Under the pieces are notes generated by a model. The model was given only the letters and a program-made list of their open reading frames with translations, was not told where the DNA came from and ran no database searches. Shown in pieces: positions 44,435 to 52,476 of a stretch of DNA of 64,000 bases (its first letter is position 1; each line of letters opens with the position of its first letter). Source of the DNA: Bifidobacterium margollesii (GTDB taxonomy: Bacteria > Actinomycetota > Actinomycetes > Actinomycetales > Bifidobacteriaceae); the NCBI RefSeq assembly GCF_002860355.1, contig NZ_NMWU01000035.1, forward strand, positions 28,921 through 92,920. The letters are read 5' to 3'. Made by a program: the position numbers and the translations under genes.

Positions 44435-45622
44435 ATGAATCAGCAATCGCCGAAGATGTCGGTTCGTGCAGCGCAGTCGGAACCCTTTCGGGCCATGGCC
44501 TTCGGCGCCAAAGCGGATGAATTGGCGGCGCAAGGGCATGACGTGATCAAACTGGGGCTGGGGGAGCCGGATTTCGGCGCGCCCGAAGCCGTGAGACGTG
44601 CCATGGCGGAGCTGATGGACGGGCGTCCTCTGCCTTATACCGCCACGTTCGGTATTCCTCGCCTTCGGGAGGCGATCAGCGGCTTCTACCGTGACCGGCA
44701 TGATGTCGTCGTCGATCCGTCGCGCATCTGCATCACCTGCGGAGGATCCGAAGGGCTGTTGCTGGCTACGGCACTGACGGTCGATCCGGGTAGTCACGTC
44801 ATCGTGGCGGATCCCTCCTACCCCTGCAACCGTGAGTTGGTGAGGACGTTCGGCGGCATACCGGTGAGCGTGCCTACCAGCGCCCGAACGAAATACCATC
44901 TTGATCCTGATGGCGTGCAGAGGTCCTGGACGCCGACCACTGCGGTGGTGATGATCACTTCGCCGTCGAATCCAACGGGTACGTGCATGCCGTTCGACAC
45001 GCTCGATGCCATCTGCGCCTACGCACGCGAACAGGGGGCGTGGCGCATCGTGGATGAGACCTATCTCGATCTGGCGGATGCGGATGAACGAGGCGAACGC
45101 ATCCGTTCGGTGCTGTCGTGCGATCCGGACGCCATTACCGTCAACAGCTTTTCCAAATACTTCGGCATGACCGGTTGGAGGCTTGGCTGGATGGTGTTGC
45201 CGGAATCACTGCTGCAGGCTGCGGACAATCTGGCCATGAACTATCTTCTGTGCGCGCCCACGCCCGTCCAGTATGCAGCGCTGGCGTGCTTCACGCCCGA
45301 ATCCTACGCGGAATGCGACGCACGGCGGGAGGAGTTCCTGGCCAGACGTCGACTGGTCGTCGAGGGACTCGCCGCCATCGGACTGCCGCTTGAGGTGCAG
45401 CCGACCGGCGCCTTCTATGCGTATTTCGACGTCGGCTCCACCGGATTGGACGCATGGACGTTTTGCGAGCGTCTGCTGAACGAGTATTATGTGGCCCTGA
45501 CTCCCGGAAGAGACTTCGCCGTGGCTACGGCCGACACGCATGTGAGACTGTCCTATGCGGCGTCCCGAGAGGCGCTGCGGGAGGGGCTGCGACGTACGGG
45601 GGAGTTCATCGCGCATCTGTAG
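44435..45622 (+). CDS. Class I/II pyridoxal-phosphate aminotransferase
   Basis: 395 residues, Shine-Dalgarno AAGGAACC. Schiff-base Lys241 in VNSFSKYFGMTGWRLGW; cofactor-binding VIKLGLGEPDFGAPEAV, TSPSNPTGTCMP and VDETYLDL; C-terminal Arg in VRLSYAAS. Moves an amino group between an amino acid and a 2-oxo acid. Substrate class (aspartate, aromatic or alanine type) is not certain. It lies directly before a D-2-hydroxyacid dehydrogenase gene. Confidence 0.88.
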   Translation: MNQQSPKMSVRAAQSEPFRAMAFGAKADELAAQGHDVIKLGLGEPDFGAPEAVRRAMAELMDGRPLPYTATFGIPRLREAISGFYRDRHDVVVDPSRICITCGGSEGLLLATALTVDPGSHVIVADPSYPCNRELVRTFGGIPVSVPTSARTKYHLDPDGVQRSWTPTTAVVMITSPSNPTGTCMPFDTLDAICAYAREQGAWRIVDETYLDLADADERGERIRSVLSCDPDAITVNSFSKYFGMTGWRLGWMVLPESLLQAADNLAMNYLLCAPTPVQYAALACFTPESYAECDARREEFLARRRLVVEGLAAIGLPLEVQPTGAFYAYFDVGSTGLDAWTFCERLLNEYYVALTPGRDFAVATADTHVRLSYAASREALREGLRRTGEFIAHL

Positions 45623-45710
45623 CGACGTTTCGTCGTCCACGATGCGGTGTGTCCGGGAGCGAAGTTTGTTGACTGGTTGTTTGGTTTCCTATGCCGAAAG
45701 GAGTGGTCGT

Positions 45711-46694
45711 ATGACCGAGATGCAGCTGGGCGAGCGCTTGATCGTCAATTGCCTGCCTCTTACCGAGGCGGAACGCCAGAGCTTTCTGGAAGCTTCGGGC
45801 GATGTACGGCAGATTTTCCTTGCCGATCCGTCGCGTCGTGGAACCATGCTGTGGCAGGCGGATGTTCCGCATGACATCCGGGGTCACGCCACCGCGGTGA
45901 TCGGCAACATCGAAGTCGATACGCTGCCTGATTTCATCAATCTCGAATGGTTGCAGACGTGGAGCGCTGGTGTCGACCGGTATCTCAACTCGGGGGCTTT
46001 CCCTCCCGATGCCGTGCTTACCAGTGCTTCCGGCGCCTATGGGCAGACCGTGGCCGAGCATATGTTCGCCATGCTGTGGGCGCTGATGAAGAATCTGCCC
46101 GGCTATCGCGATCAGCAGCGTGCCCACGAGTGGAATGATCTCGGTCGTGCCGCCACGTTGGACGGCGCCACGGTGGTGATTCTCGGTACCGGCGATCTGG
46201 GTTCGCATTTCGCTCATCTGGTCAAGGGCTGCGGTGCGCATACCCTCGGCGTAAGGCGTGATCCCAGCAAGTCGGCCGACGGCATCGATGCGATGTATGG
46301 CTTCGATGCGCTGGATGTGCTGCTCACCAAGGCCGATGTGGTGGCATGCTTCCTGCCGTCCTCCGCCGATACCCATCATCTCATCGACCTGCATCGTCTG
46401 GAGTTGCTGCGCGATGGCGCGATTCTGCTCAATGGCGGACGTGGCGACGTGCTTGATGAGCGGTCCCTGCCCTCCCAGCTGCACCGTCTGCGCGGCGTGG
46501 GGCTGGATGTCACGGAGGCCGAGCCGTTGCCGGATGACAGTCCTCTGTGGAACGAGCCCAACTGTCTGATCACCCCTCATGTTGCAGGTGGTTACCATCT
46601 GGAGGCGACGGAGCGTCGGATCATCGACATCGCACGCGAGAACGTACGCCGATATGCGGCGGGGGAGCCCCTGCGCAACGTGATGAGGCACTGA
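45711..46694 (+). CDS. D-isomer-specific 2-hydroxyacid dehydrogenase
   Basis: 327 residues from ATG 45711 (Shine-Dalgarno AAAGGAG); the frame is open further upstream. Rossmann motif LGTGDLG (158-164). Catalytic Arg in NGGRGDVLDE, Glu in DVTEAEPLPDD, His in PHVAGG: the complete triad. It reduces 2-oxo acids to D-2-hydroxy acids (or oxidises them) with NAD(H). Following an aminotransferase gene, it could turn an amino-acid-derived 2-oxo acid into a D-hydroxy acid; this is inference. Confidence 0.88.
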   Translation: MTEMQLGERLIVNCLPLTEAERQSFLEASGDVRQIFLADPSRRGTMLWQADVPHDIRGHATAVIGNIEVDTLPDFINLEWLQTWSAGVDRYLNSGAFPPDAVLTSASGAYGQTVAEHMFAMLWALMKNLPGYRDQQRAHEWNDLGRAATLDGATVVILGTGDLGSHFAHLVKGCGAHTLGVRRDPSKSADGIDAMYGFDALDVLLTKADVVACFLPSSADTHHLIDLHRLELLRDGAILLNGGRGDVLDERSLPSQLHRLRGVGLDVTEAEPLPDDSPLWNEPNCLITPHVAGGYHLEATERRIIDIARENVRRYAAGEPLRNVMRH

Positions 46695-46711
46695 GCCCGA
46701 TAGACAGTCGT

Positions 46712-46764
46712 CGTAATGAATGATGGCCCACCGGCATACGCCCGGTGGGCCATCATTCATTACG
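46712..46764. terminator. Bidirectional terminator hairpin
   Basis: Perfect 23-bp arms (46712-46734 and 46742-46764), 7-nt loop, between the convergent hydroxyacid dehydrogenase and metI genes. The longest hairpin in the window. Confidence 0.9.
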
Positions 46765-46771
46765 GTATCGG

Positions 46772-47452
46772 TCACCGGGAATGGTGATCGATCCTGCGGG
46801 CCACCACATTGCCGATGCTCTGGAAGATCTGCACCAGAATCACGCACAGGACAACCGAAACCACCATCACGTCATACTGATATCGCTGGTATCCGTAACG
46901 GATCGCTATATCACCGAGACCGCCGGCACCCACGGTACCGGCCATCGCGGAATATCCGAACAGATTGATGAAGGTGATCGCCGCACCGCGAATCAACGAC
47001 GGAAGGCTTTCGAACAGCAGCACCTTGGTCACGATCTGCCACAGGCCGGCGCCGAAGCTCTGAGAGGCCTCGATGAGTCCGCCGTCCACCTCGGCCAGAC
47101 TCTGCTCCACCATGCGCGCCACGAACGGTGCGGCGGAAACCACCAGCGGCACGATAGCCCCCTGCACGCCCAACGATGTGCCCGTGATGAGGCGGGTGAG
47201 GGGGATCAACGCGACCAGCAGGATGATGAACGGGATGGAACGGCCGATATTGACTATCCACCCGAGCACCGTGTGAAGCGCGCGGTGCGGCCACAGTGCC
47301 TGAGGGGCGCTGATGGTGAGCAGCACGCCGATCGGCACGCCGATCACATAGGCGATCAGCGTGGAGACCGTGGTCATGACGAGCGTGTCCCATGTGCCCT
47401 GAATAAGCAGTTCGCCGTATTCGGCGATGAACTCCTGAATCACCGTGGTCAT
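46772..47452 (-). CDS. metI: D/L-methionine ABC transporter permease MetI
   Basis: 226 residues. Five hydrophobic helices. MetI signatures: TLVMTTVSTLIAYVIGVPIGVLLT, GRSIPFIILLVALIPLTR and VDGGLIEASQSFGAG (the EAA-type loop), then GAGGLGDIAIRYGYQRYQ. Its start is 1 nt past the metN stop. Last gene of metQ-metN-metI. Confidence 0.92.
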   Translation of the reverse strand: MTTVIQEFIAEYGELLIQGTWDTLVMTTVSTLIAYVIGVPIGVLLTISAPQALWPHRALHTVLGWIVNIGRSIPFIILLVALIPLTRLITGTSLGVQGAIVPLVVSAAPFVARMVEQSLAEVDGGLIEASQSFGAGLWQIVTKVLLFESLPSLIRGAAITFINLFGYSAMAGTVGAGGLGDIAIRYGYQRYQYDVMVVSVVLCVILVQIFQSIGNVVARRIDHHSR

Positions 47453-47453
47453 C

Positions 47454-48266
47454 TCACTTCACCTCCGTTGCTGCGGTGTGGGATCCGCCTTCGTCGCCGG
47501 GAACTCCTGTCCCTCCGCGATGGTTCTGTGCATCGGCACTGGCGATCAGGGTCTTGAGGATGTCGCTCTTCGGATTGCGGAACAGCGCTTCCGTCTCGCC
47601 GACCTCCACGATGTGCCCTCCATCGATCATGGCGATTCGGTCGCAGATGTTCCGGGCCACGGCAAGGGAATGGGTGATGACCACCATGGTCACGTTCATT
47701 TCCCGATTGATCCGCCGCAGCAGGTCGAGGATCTGCACGGTGGTGGTGGAATCGAGCGCGCTGGTGGCTTCGTCGCACAGCATGATGGAAGGATTGTTCG
47801 CCAATGCGCGGGCGATCGCCACACGCTGCTGCTGGCCGCCGGAAAGCTGACTGGGGTAGCGGTCGGCGTAATCGCTCAGACCTACGAGATCGAGCAGGCG
47901 TTCGGCGCGGGTTCGGCGTTCGTCGGCCGAAACGTGGTGCAGCTCCAGCGGGAATGTGACGTTGCGGAGCACCGTACGCTGCGCGAACAGATTGAAGTCC
48001 TGGAAGATCATGCCGATGGATGACCGCAGCCGGGCGAGTTCGGCGCCCGTCGCGTTCGTCACGTCGTTGCCGTCGATGATCACGCTGCCCTTCGTGGGGC
48101 GCTCCAGCAGGTTGATGCAGCGTACCAGTGTGGATTTTCCGGCGCCCGATGAGCCGAGGATGCCGAAGACCTCGCCGTCGGCGATGTCGAGGTTGACGTC
48201 GTGAAGCACTTCGTGGGCATCCCGACCCTCGCCGTAGCTTTTATGAAGATGTTCGAATTTGATCAT
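47454..48266 (-). CDS. metN: Methionine ABC transporter ATP-binding protein MetN
   Basis: 270 residues from ATG 48266; longer frame upstream is intergenic. Walker A GSSGAGKST, Q-loop MIFQDFNLFAQ, signature LSGGQQQR, Walker B MLCDEATSALD (a MetN hallmark), H-loop VITHSLAVA. The C-terminal regulatory ACT-like domain of E. coli MetN is absent, so no methionine trans-inhibition is expected. The ribosome site is weak. Confidence 0.92.
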   Translation of the reverse strand: MIKFEHLHKSYGEGRDAHEVLHDVNLDIADGEVFGILGSSGAGKSTLVRCINLLERPTKGSVIIDGNDVTNATGAELARLRSSIGMIFQDFNLFAQRTVLRNVTFPLELHHVSADERRTRAERLLDLVGLSDYADRYPSQLSGGQQQRVAIARALANNPSIMLCDEATSALDSTTTVQILDLLRRINREMNVTMVVITHSLAVARNICDRIAMIDGGHIVEVGETEALFRNPKSDILKTLIASADAQNHRGGTGVPGDEGGSHTAATEVK

Positions 48267-48301
48267 TGCTATCCATTTGGTCGAAACTGTTCGGATGTCG
48301 T

Positions 48302-48318
48302 CCGGCCGAAGAGGCCGG
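48302..48318 (-). terminator. Second stem-loop between metQ and metN
   Basis: CCGGCC (48302-48307) and GGCCGG (48313-48318), 5-nt loop, just before metN. Confidence 0.45.
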
Positions 48319-48331
48319 GCAGGACCATCAA

Positions 48332-48373
48332 AAGGCAGTGCGCCCGATCTTGACGAGTCGGGCACACTGCCTT
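48332..48373 (-). terminator. Intercistronic attenuator/terminator between metQ and metN
   Basis: 16-nt arms (48332-48347, 48358-48373) with one mismatch. On the coding (minus) strand it is followed by TTTTGATGG, resembling an intrinsic terminator. It likely gives more metQ message than metN. Confidence 0.65.
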
Positions 48374-48420
48374 GGAATCCATATGCTTGTTCGGATCGCG
48401 GACGATGCCGGTCCTCCCGA

Positions 48421-49266
48421 TCAGAAGACCGGAACGACTGCACCCTTGTAGGTCTTGTTGATGTAATCGCGAACCTCGCTGGAGTTCAGGGCTTTCTTGA
48501 GCTCCTTGGTCTTGTCGGTGTTCTCGTTGCCTTCCTTCACCACAAGGATGTTCGCGTACGTCTTCGCGGCGAGGCCGTCGGCCTTCTCGATGGCAAGTGC
48601 GTCCTTTGCGGGATCGAACTTGGCCTGAATGGCGTAGTTACCGTTCAGGGCGGCGATGTCGACGTCCTGCAGCACGGTGGGCACCACAGCGGCCTCAAGC
48701 TCCTTGAACTTCAGGTTCTTCGGATTCTCGGTGATGTCCTTCGGCGTGGATGCGATGTTCGTGGGGTCCTTGAGCTTGATCAGTCCGGCGTCCTCGAGCA
48801 GCAGCAGTGCGCGGGCCTCGTTGGTGGCATCGTTCGGCACGGCCACCGTGGCGCCGTCCGGCAGAGCGTCAAGGGTCTTCGTCTTTCCCGGGTACAGGCC
48901 GAACGGTTCGAAATGCACGGCCTCAACCGAAACGAGATGAGTGCCCTTCTCCTTGTTGAAGTCATCCAGATACGGCTTGTGCTGGAAGTAGTTGGCGTCC
49001 ACGTCCCCCTCTTCCGTGGCGGTGTTCGGCTGGACGTAGTCGGTGAACTCCTTCACCTCCAGCTTGTAGCCGTCCTTCTCCACCAGAGGCTTGACGGCGT
49101 TGTTGAGAATCTCCGCGTGCGGAGTGGGGCTTGCCGCGATGGTGATGGTCTTGTCGCCGCCGTTCGATGACGACGAATTCGCAGCGCTGCCGCAGCCGCT
49201 CAGAGCAAGCGCCGCGACCGTGGTGATGGCGAGCGCTGCGCCGACGATGGACTTCCTGTTGATCAT
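48421..49266 (-). CDS. metQ: Methionine-binding lipoprotein MetQ (NlpA family)
   Basis: 281 residues from ATG 49266, strong Shine-Dalgarno GAGGGAGGAG. Lipobox ALALSGC (Cys25), then a Ser/Asn-rich linker. NlpA fold: TITIAASPTPHAEILNNAVKP, TEEGDVDANYFQHKPYLDDF and VAVPNDATNEARALLLLEDAGLI. Binds methionine for MetN-MetI. The -10-like TATAGT about 40 nt upstream marks its promoter. Confidence 0.93.
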   Translation of the reverse strand: MINRKSIVGAALAITTVAALALSGCGSAANSSSSNGGDKTITIAASPTPHAEILNNAVKPLVEKDGYKLEVKEFTDYVQPNTATEEGDVDANYFQHKPYLDDFNKEKGTHLVSVEAVHFEPFGLYPGKTKTLDALPDGATVAVPNDATNEARALLLLEDAGLIKLKDPTNIASTPKDITENPKNLKFKELEAAVVPTVLQDVDIAALNGNYAIQAKFDPAKDALAIEKADGLAAKTYANILVVKEGNENTDKTKELKKALNSSEVRDYINKTYKGAVVPVF

Positions 49267-49417
49267 GATGCTCCCTCCCTCATGGCATCCATGTTGACGG
49301 GCCCAACTATATGGGATTTGGAGCGTGGACACGGCTGTTTCATAATCGGAATAATTTATAGGTCGTGAAAGACCCCGACGATGGGCCATGAGTGGAAAAG
49401 GGAGGATGAACCACGGA

Positions 49418-49458
49418 CGGTCGGGCGGCGACGTCCTTGCCGCTTCCTCGCCCGACCG
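49418..49458 (-). terminator. Possible terminator after the cyclophilin gene
   Basis: 10-bp arms CGGTCGGGCG (49418-49427) and its complement (49449-49458), with a 21-nt loop that can fold further. The 271-nt gap 49267-49537 contains no supportable gene. Confidence 0.45.
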
Positions 49459-49537
49459 CTTACCGCCGTGCTTCTGCCGTAGGTCCGGCATCGAGATAAT
49501 CGAGAGATCGGTGACGATGCCGAAACCATTCCGGCGA

Positions 49538-50074
49538 CTACTGGATCTCGATCGTTTCGATGATCACCGGGTCGAGCGGGCGATCGCCGGCGTCGGTGGG
49601 TACGGCGTCCAGCCTGTCCACCACGGCCTTGGATTCATCGTCGGCGACCTCGCCGAAGATGGTGTGGTGACCGTCCAGCCATGGCGTGGGGACGGTGGTG
49701 ATGAAGAACTGGGATCCGTTGGTTCCGTGGATCTGGCCGTCACGGCCGCGACGCAGGCCGGCATTGGCCATGGCCAGCAGATAGGGCCTGTCGAACGTCA
49801 GCGAGGGGTCGATCTCGTCGTCGAACATGTAGCCGGGGCCGCCGGTACCGGTGCCGAGCGGGCAGCCGCCCTGGATCATGAAGTCCTTGATGATGCGGTG
49901 GAAGGTCAGTCCGTTGTAGAACTTCTCGGTACGGGTCTCCCCGGTGAGCTCGTCGTACCACTCCTTCTTGCCGGTGGCGAGACCGACGAAGTTCTCCACG
50001 GTTTGGGGAGCCTGCTTGTCGAACAGGTCGATGCGGATGTCACCTTCTGAGGTATGCATGATTACTGTAGTCAT
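49538..50074 (-). CDS. Peptidyl-prolyl cis-trans isomerase, cyclophilin type
   Basis: 178 residues from ATG 50074. Cytoplasmic proline isomerase helping folding. Active-site segments are FHRIIKDFMIQGG (catalytic Arg), QFFITTVPTPWLDGHHTIFGEV and GTNGSQFF. No signal peptide. The start has no Shine-Dalgarno; GACACT lies 7 nt upstream but lacks the first T of a -10 box. Confidence 0.92.
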   Translation of the reverse strand: MTTVIMHTSEGDIRIDLFDKQAPQTVENFVGLATGKKEWYDELTGETRTEKFYNGLTFHRIIKDFMIQGGCPLGTGTGGPGYMFDDEIDPSLTFDRPYLLAMANAGLRRGRDGQIHGTNGSQFFITTVPTPWLDGHHTIFGEVADDESKAVVDRLDAVPTDAGDRPLDPVIIETIEIQ

Positions 50075-50196
50075 GGGTAAAAGTGTCGCATGCCTCCGCG
50101 ACCATGCCCAAACGGGTGGCGGGGATGCGGACGCTGACGGGGTAATTCGATTCGAGCGGCTAGGATGAACGTGAAGCAATCGGCAGAGGAGTGTAT

Positions 50197-51906
50197 ATGA
50201 CCGACGAACGAAGCAGCGGACGGATCAGGTTCGGATTGGCCCAGATCGATACCTGCGTGGGCGATCTGGACGGCAACGCCGACAAGGTGCTACGGTATGC
50301 CCGCCGGGCGGCGCAGGGGAATGCCGATGTGGTGGTGTTCCCCGAGATGACGTTGACGGGATATCCGATCGAGGATCTGGCCTTTCGCGCCACGTTCCGC
50401 AGGGCCGCATGGGACAAGGCCGACGAGCTCGCGTCAAGGCTGAACGACGAGGGGTTGGGAGACCTGTATATCGTCGTGGGCACCGTGGGCACCGACCGTG
50501 AGGCCTCGCTGCCGCAGAACAGGCTCGTGGTGCTGCATCAGGGTGTGGTCTGGGCAGGTTACGACAAGCATTTCCTGCCCAACTACGGGGTGTTCGACGA
50601 GTTCCGCATTTTCAGTCCCGGTTCCGATACGCTGGTCTTCGAGGTGAATGGGCGGCGCATCGGCGTGGCGATCTGCGAGGATATCTGGCAGGACGGAGGT
50701 CCTGTGGCGGCGCTGGCCGAGCAGGGCATCGACGTGCTGCTCACCATCAACGGCTCTCCGTACGAGGAGGGCAAGGGCCATGTGCGCGTGGATCTCGGGC
50801 AGCGGCGGGCCCATGAGGTCGACGCCCCGCTGATCTATCTCAACCAGGTGGGAGGCCAGGATGATCTGGTCTTCGACGGCGGCAGCTTCGTCATCGACCG
50901 TGACGGCACCATTCTGGAGCGCTCTCCGCAGTTCGTGGAGGACCTGAGCTTCTGGACTCTGGCCGAGAAGGGACATGACGGGCTTGTCTCCACGATCGCC
51001 GAGGTGCTCGACCCCGATCAGGAGGTGTACACCGCCTGCGTGCTGGGGCTGCGCGACTATATGGCGAAGAACGGGTTCAAGGGTGTGGTGCTCGGCCTTT
51101 CCGGCGGCATCGATTCGGCGCTGGTCGCCGCCATGGCGGCCGACGCCTGCGGAGGGGAGAACGTGTGGGGCATCTCCATGCCGAGCCGGTATTCCTCCGA
51201 CGGTTCGAAGGACGATGCAGCCGATCTGGCTGAAAACATCGGTGCGCATTATGAAATCCAGCCGATCGAACCGCTGTTCGAGGCGTATCAGCGGCAGCTG
51301 TCGCTCACCGGCGTGGCTCAGGAGAATCTTCAGGCGCGCATCCGCGGCGTCATCGTGATGGCCTATTCGAACGCCCATGGTCTGCTTGCGCTGGCCACCG
51401 GCAACAAAAGCGAGCTGGCCTGCGGGTATTCCACGATCTACGGGGATGCCGTCGGCGGATACGCTCCGATCAAGGATCTGCTCAAGACCCGTGTATGGCA
51501 GCTCGCCAGGTGGCGGAACCGCGCGGCGAAGGAGGGAATCGGCATCGGAGGCGTTCAGGTGGCGGGCATCGATCCCGCCTGTCGCGGCGTTCAGGCCAAG
51601 GAGATCATTCCCGTCAATTCCATCGTCAAGCCGCCGAGCGCCGAACTGAGGCCTGGACAGAAGGATTCCGACTCGCTGCCGGAATACGATCTGCTCGACA
51701 GGGTGCTTGCCGCCTATATCGAACATGCGCATGGCAGGGCCGATCTGCTTGCGGACGGCTTCGACGAGCATACCGTGGATACGGTGATGCGTCTGGTGGA
51801 TCGCGCCGAATGGAAGCGGCGTCAGTATCCGCTCGGTCCGAAGGTCACGTCTCTGGCGTTCGGACGCGACCGCCGGCTGCCGATCACCAGCCGGTTCCGC
51901 GAATAG
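50197..51906 (+). CDS. nadE: Glutamine-dependent NAD+ synthetase
   Basis: 569 residues from ATG 50197 (AGAGGA 6 nt upstream). Makes NAD+ from deamido-NAD using ammonia from glutamine. The N-terminal nitrilase-like glutaminase has Glu50 (FPEMTLTGYP), Lys124 (YDKHFLPNYG) and Cys160 (GVAICEDIW). The synthetase domain has the P-loop GLSGGIDSALV (about 301-311) and LATGNKSELACGYSTIYGD. This two-domain form is standard for actinobacteria. The gene is monocistronic by position. Confidence 0.95.
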   Translation: MTDERSSGRIRFGLAQIDTCVGDLDGNADKVLRYARRAAQGNADVVVFPEMTLTGYPIEDLAFRATFRRAAWDKADELASRLNDEGLGDLYIVVGTVGTDREASLPQNRLVVLHQGVVWAGYDKHFLPNYGVFDEFRIFSPGSDTLVFEVNGRRIGVAICEDIWQDGGPVAALAEQGIDVLLTINGSPYEEGKGHVRVDLGQRRAHEVDAPLIYLNQVGGQDDLVFDGGSFVIDRDGTILERSPQFVEDLSFWTLAEKGHDGLVSTIAEVLDPDQEVYTACVLGLRDYMAKNGFKGVVLGLSGGIDSALVAAMAADACGGENVWGISMPSRYSSDGSKDDAADLAENIGAHYEIQPIEPLFEAYQRQLSLTGVAQENLQARIRGVIVMAYSNAHGLLALATGNKSELACGYSTIYGDAVGGYAPIKDLLKTRVWQLARWRNRAAKEGIGIGGVQVAGIDPACRGVQAKEIIPVNSIVKPPSAELRPGQKDSDSLPEYDLLDRVLAAYIEHAHGRADLLADGFDEHTVDTVMRLVDRAEWKRRQYPLGPKVTSLAFGRDRRLPITSRFRE

Positions 51907-52007
51907 CGCGAATAGCGCGAATACGGGAATGCGGATCCACGATGATCCACCCCCCTCCCCGAAGGGAACGATGACGTCGTGGTGGCTCAATGACGAAAGG
52001 AGCAGCA

Positions 52008-52184
52008 ATGAACGATAAGAAATGGTATTTCAACACCCGTACCGAGCAGGCCGAACTCGGACCCCAGTCACCGATCGGTGAGCGTATGGGGCCGTACGAC
52101 AGCGAGGAGGATGCGCTCAACGCATGGAAGATCGCGGAGGAGCGCAACCGCAAGTGGGAGGAGCAGGATCGCGGCTGGAGGTGA
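52008..52184 (+). CDS. Small conserved hypothetical protein (SPOR/methionine-aminopeptidase-associated)
   Basis: 58 residues from ATG 52008 (AAGGAG 5 nt upstream). Contains the pattern WYFNTRT...GPQSPIGERMGPYDSEEDAL, with a Trp/Arg-rich tail. Such small proteins are widespread in actinobacteria; no function is known to me. It follows nadE by 101 nt. Confidence 0.7.
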   Translation: MNDKKWYFNTRTEQAELGPQSPIGERMGPYDSEEDALNAWKIAEERNRKWEEQDRGWR

Positions 52185-52188
52185 TACG

Positions 52189-52212
52189 GACCTCTGAGCG
52201 AGCCCAGAGGTC
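52189..52212 (+). terminator. Short hairpin after the small ORF
   Basis: GACCTCTG (52189-52196) / CAGAGGTC (52205-52212). Confidence 0.45.
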
Positions 52213-52234
52213 GTGACCGATCCCGCATCCGCAT

Positions 52235-52266
52235 CGGGGTCTGCGCGACGTCGTCCGCAGACCCCG
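52235..52266 (+). terminator. Terminator before the pfl promoter region
   Basis: Perfect 11-bp arms (52235-52245, 52256-52266), 10-nt loop, followed by TTTC. Confidence 0.7.
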
Positions 52267-52298
52267 TTTCCAACGGACGATCGGCGATGCTAAGGCTT

Positions 52299-52314
52299 TG
52301 TGATCCAGCTCACG
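52299..52314. promoter_or_regulatory. CRP/FNR-type site 1 upstream of pflB
   Basis: TGTGATCCAGCTCACG, matching TGTGA-N6-TCAC. The adjoining 52305-52331 (CCAGCTCAC/GTGAGCTGG) also forms a 9-bp inverted repeat. Confidence 0.5.
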
Positions 52315-52362
52315 GGGTCAATGTGAGCTGGGCCATAAAAGCCATTGAGAGCGTGCTCAAAA

Positions 52363-52378
52363 TGTGAGGAACGTCACG
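52363..52378. promoter_or_regulatory. CRP/FNR-type site 2 upstream of pflB
   Basis: TGTGAGGAACGTCACG, the same TGTGA-N6-TCACG pattern, 64 bp downstream of site 1 and about 40 nt before the -10. Confidence 0.5.
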
Positions 52379-52410
52379 CGAAAAACGGCATGAAACCGCC
52401 ATTCGCTCGG

Positions 52411-52419
52411 TAATATTAT
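52411..52419 (+). promoter_or_regulatory. -10 region for pflB
   Basis: TAATATTAT contains two overlapping -10 hexamers (TAATAT, TATTAT). No canonical -35, as in activator-dependent promoters. Confidence 0.45.
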
Positions 52420-52476
52420 TGGTGACAGCGGAGCGAAGACGCAGCCGCTGCGGTTCCTCTAACAAGGAGATTGAAT

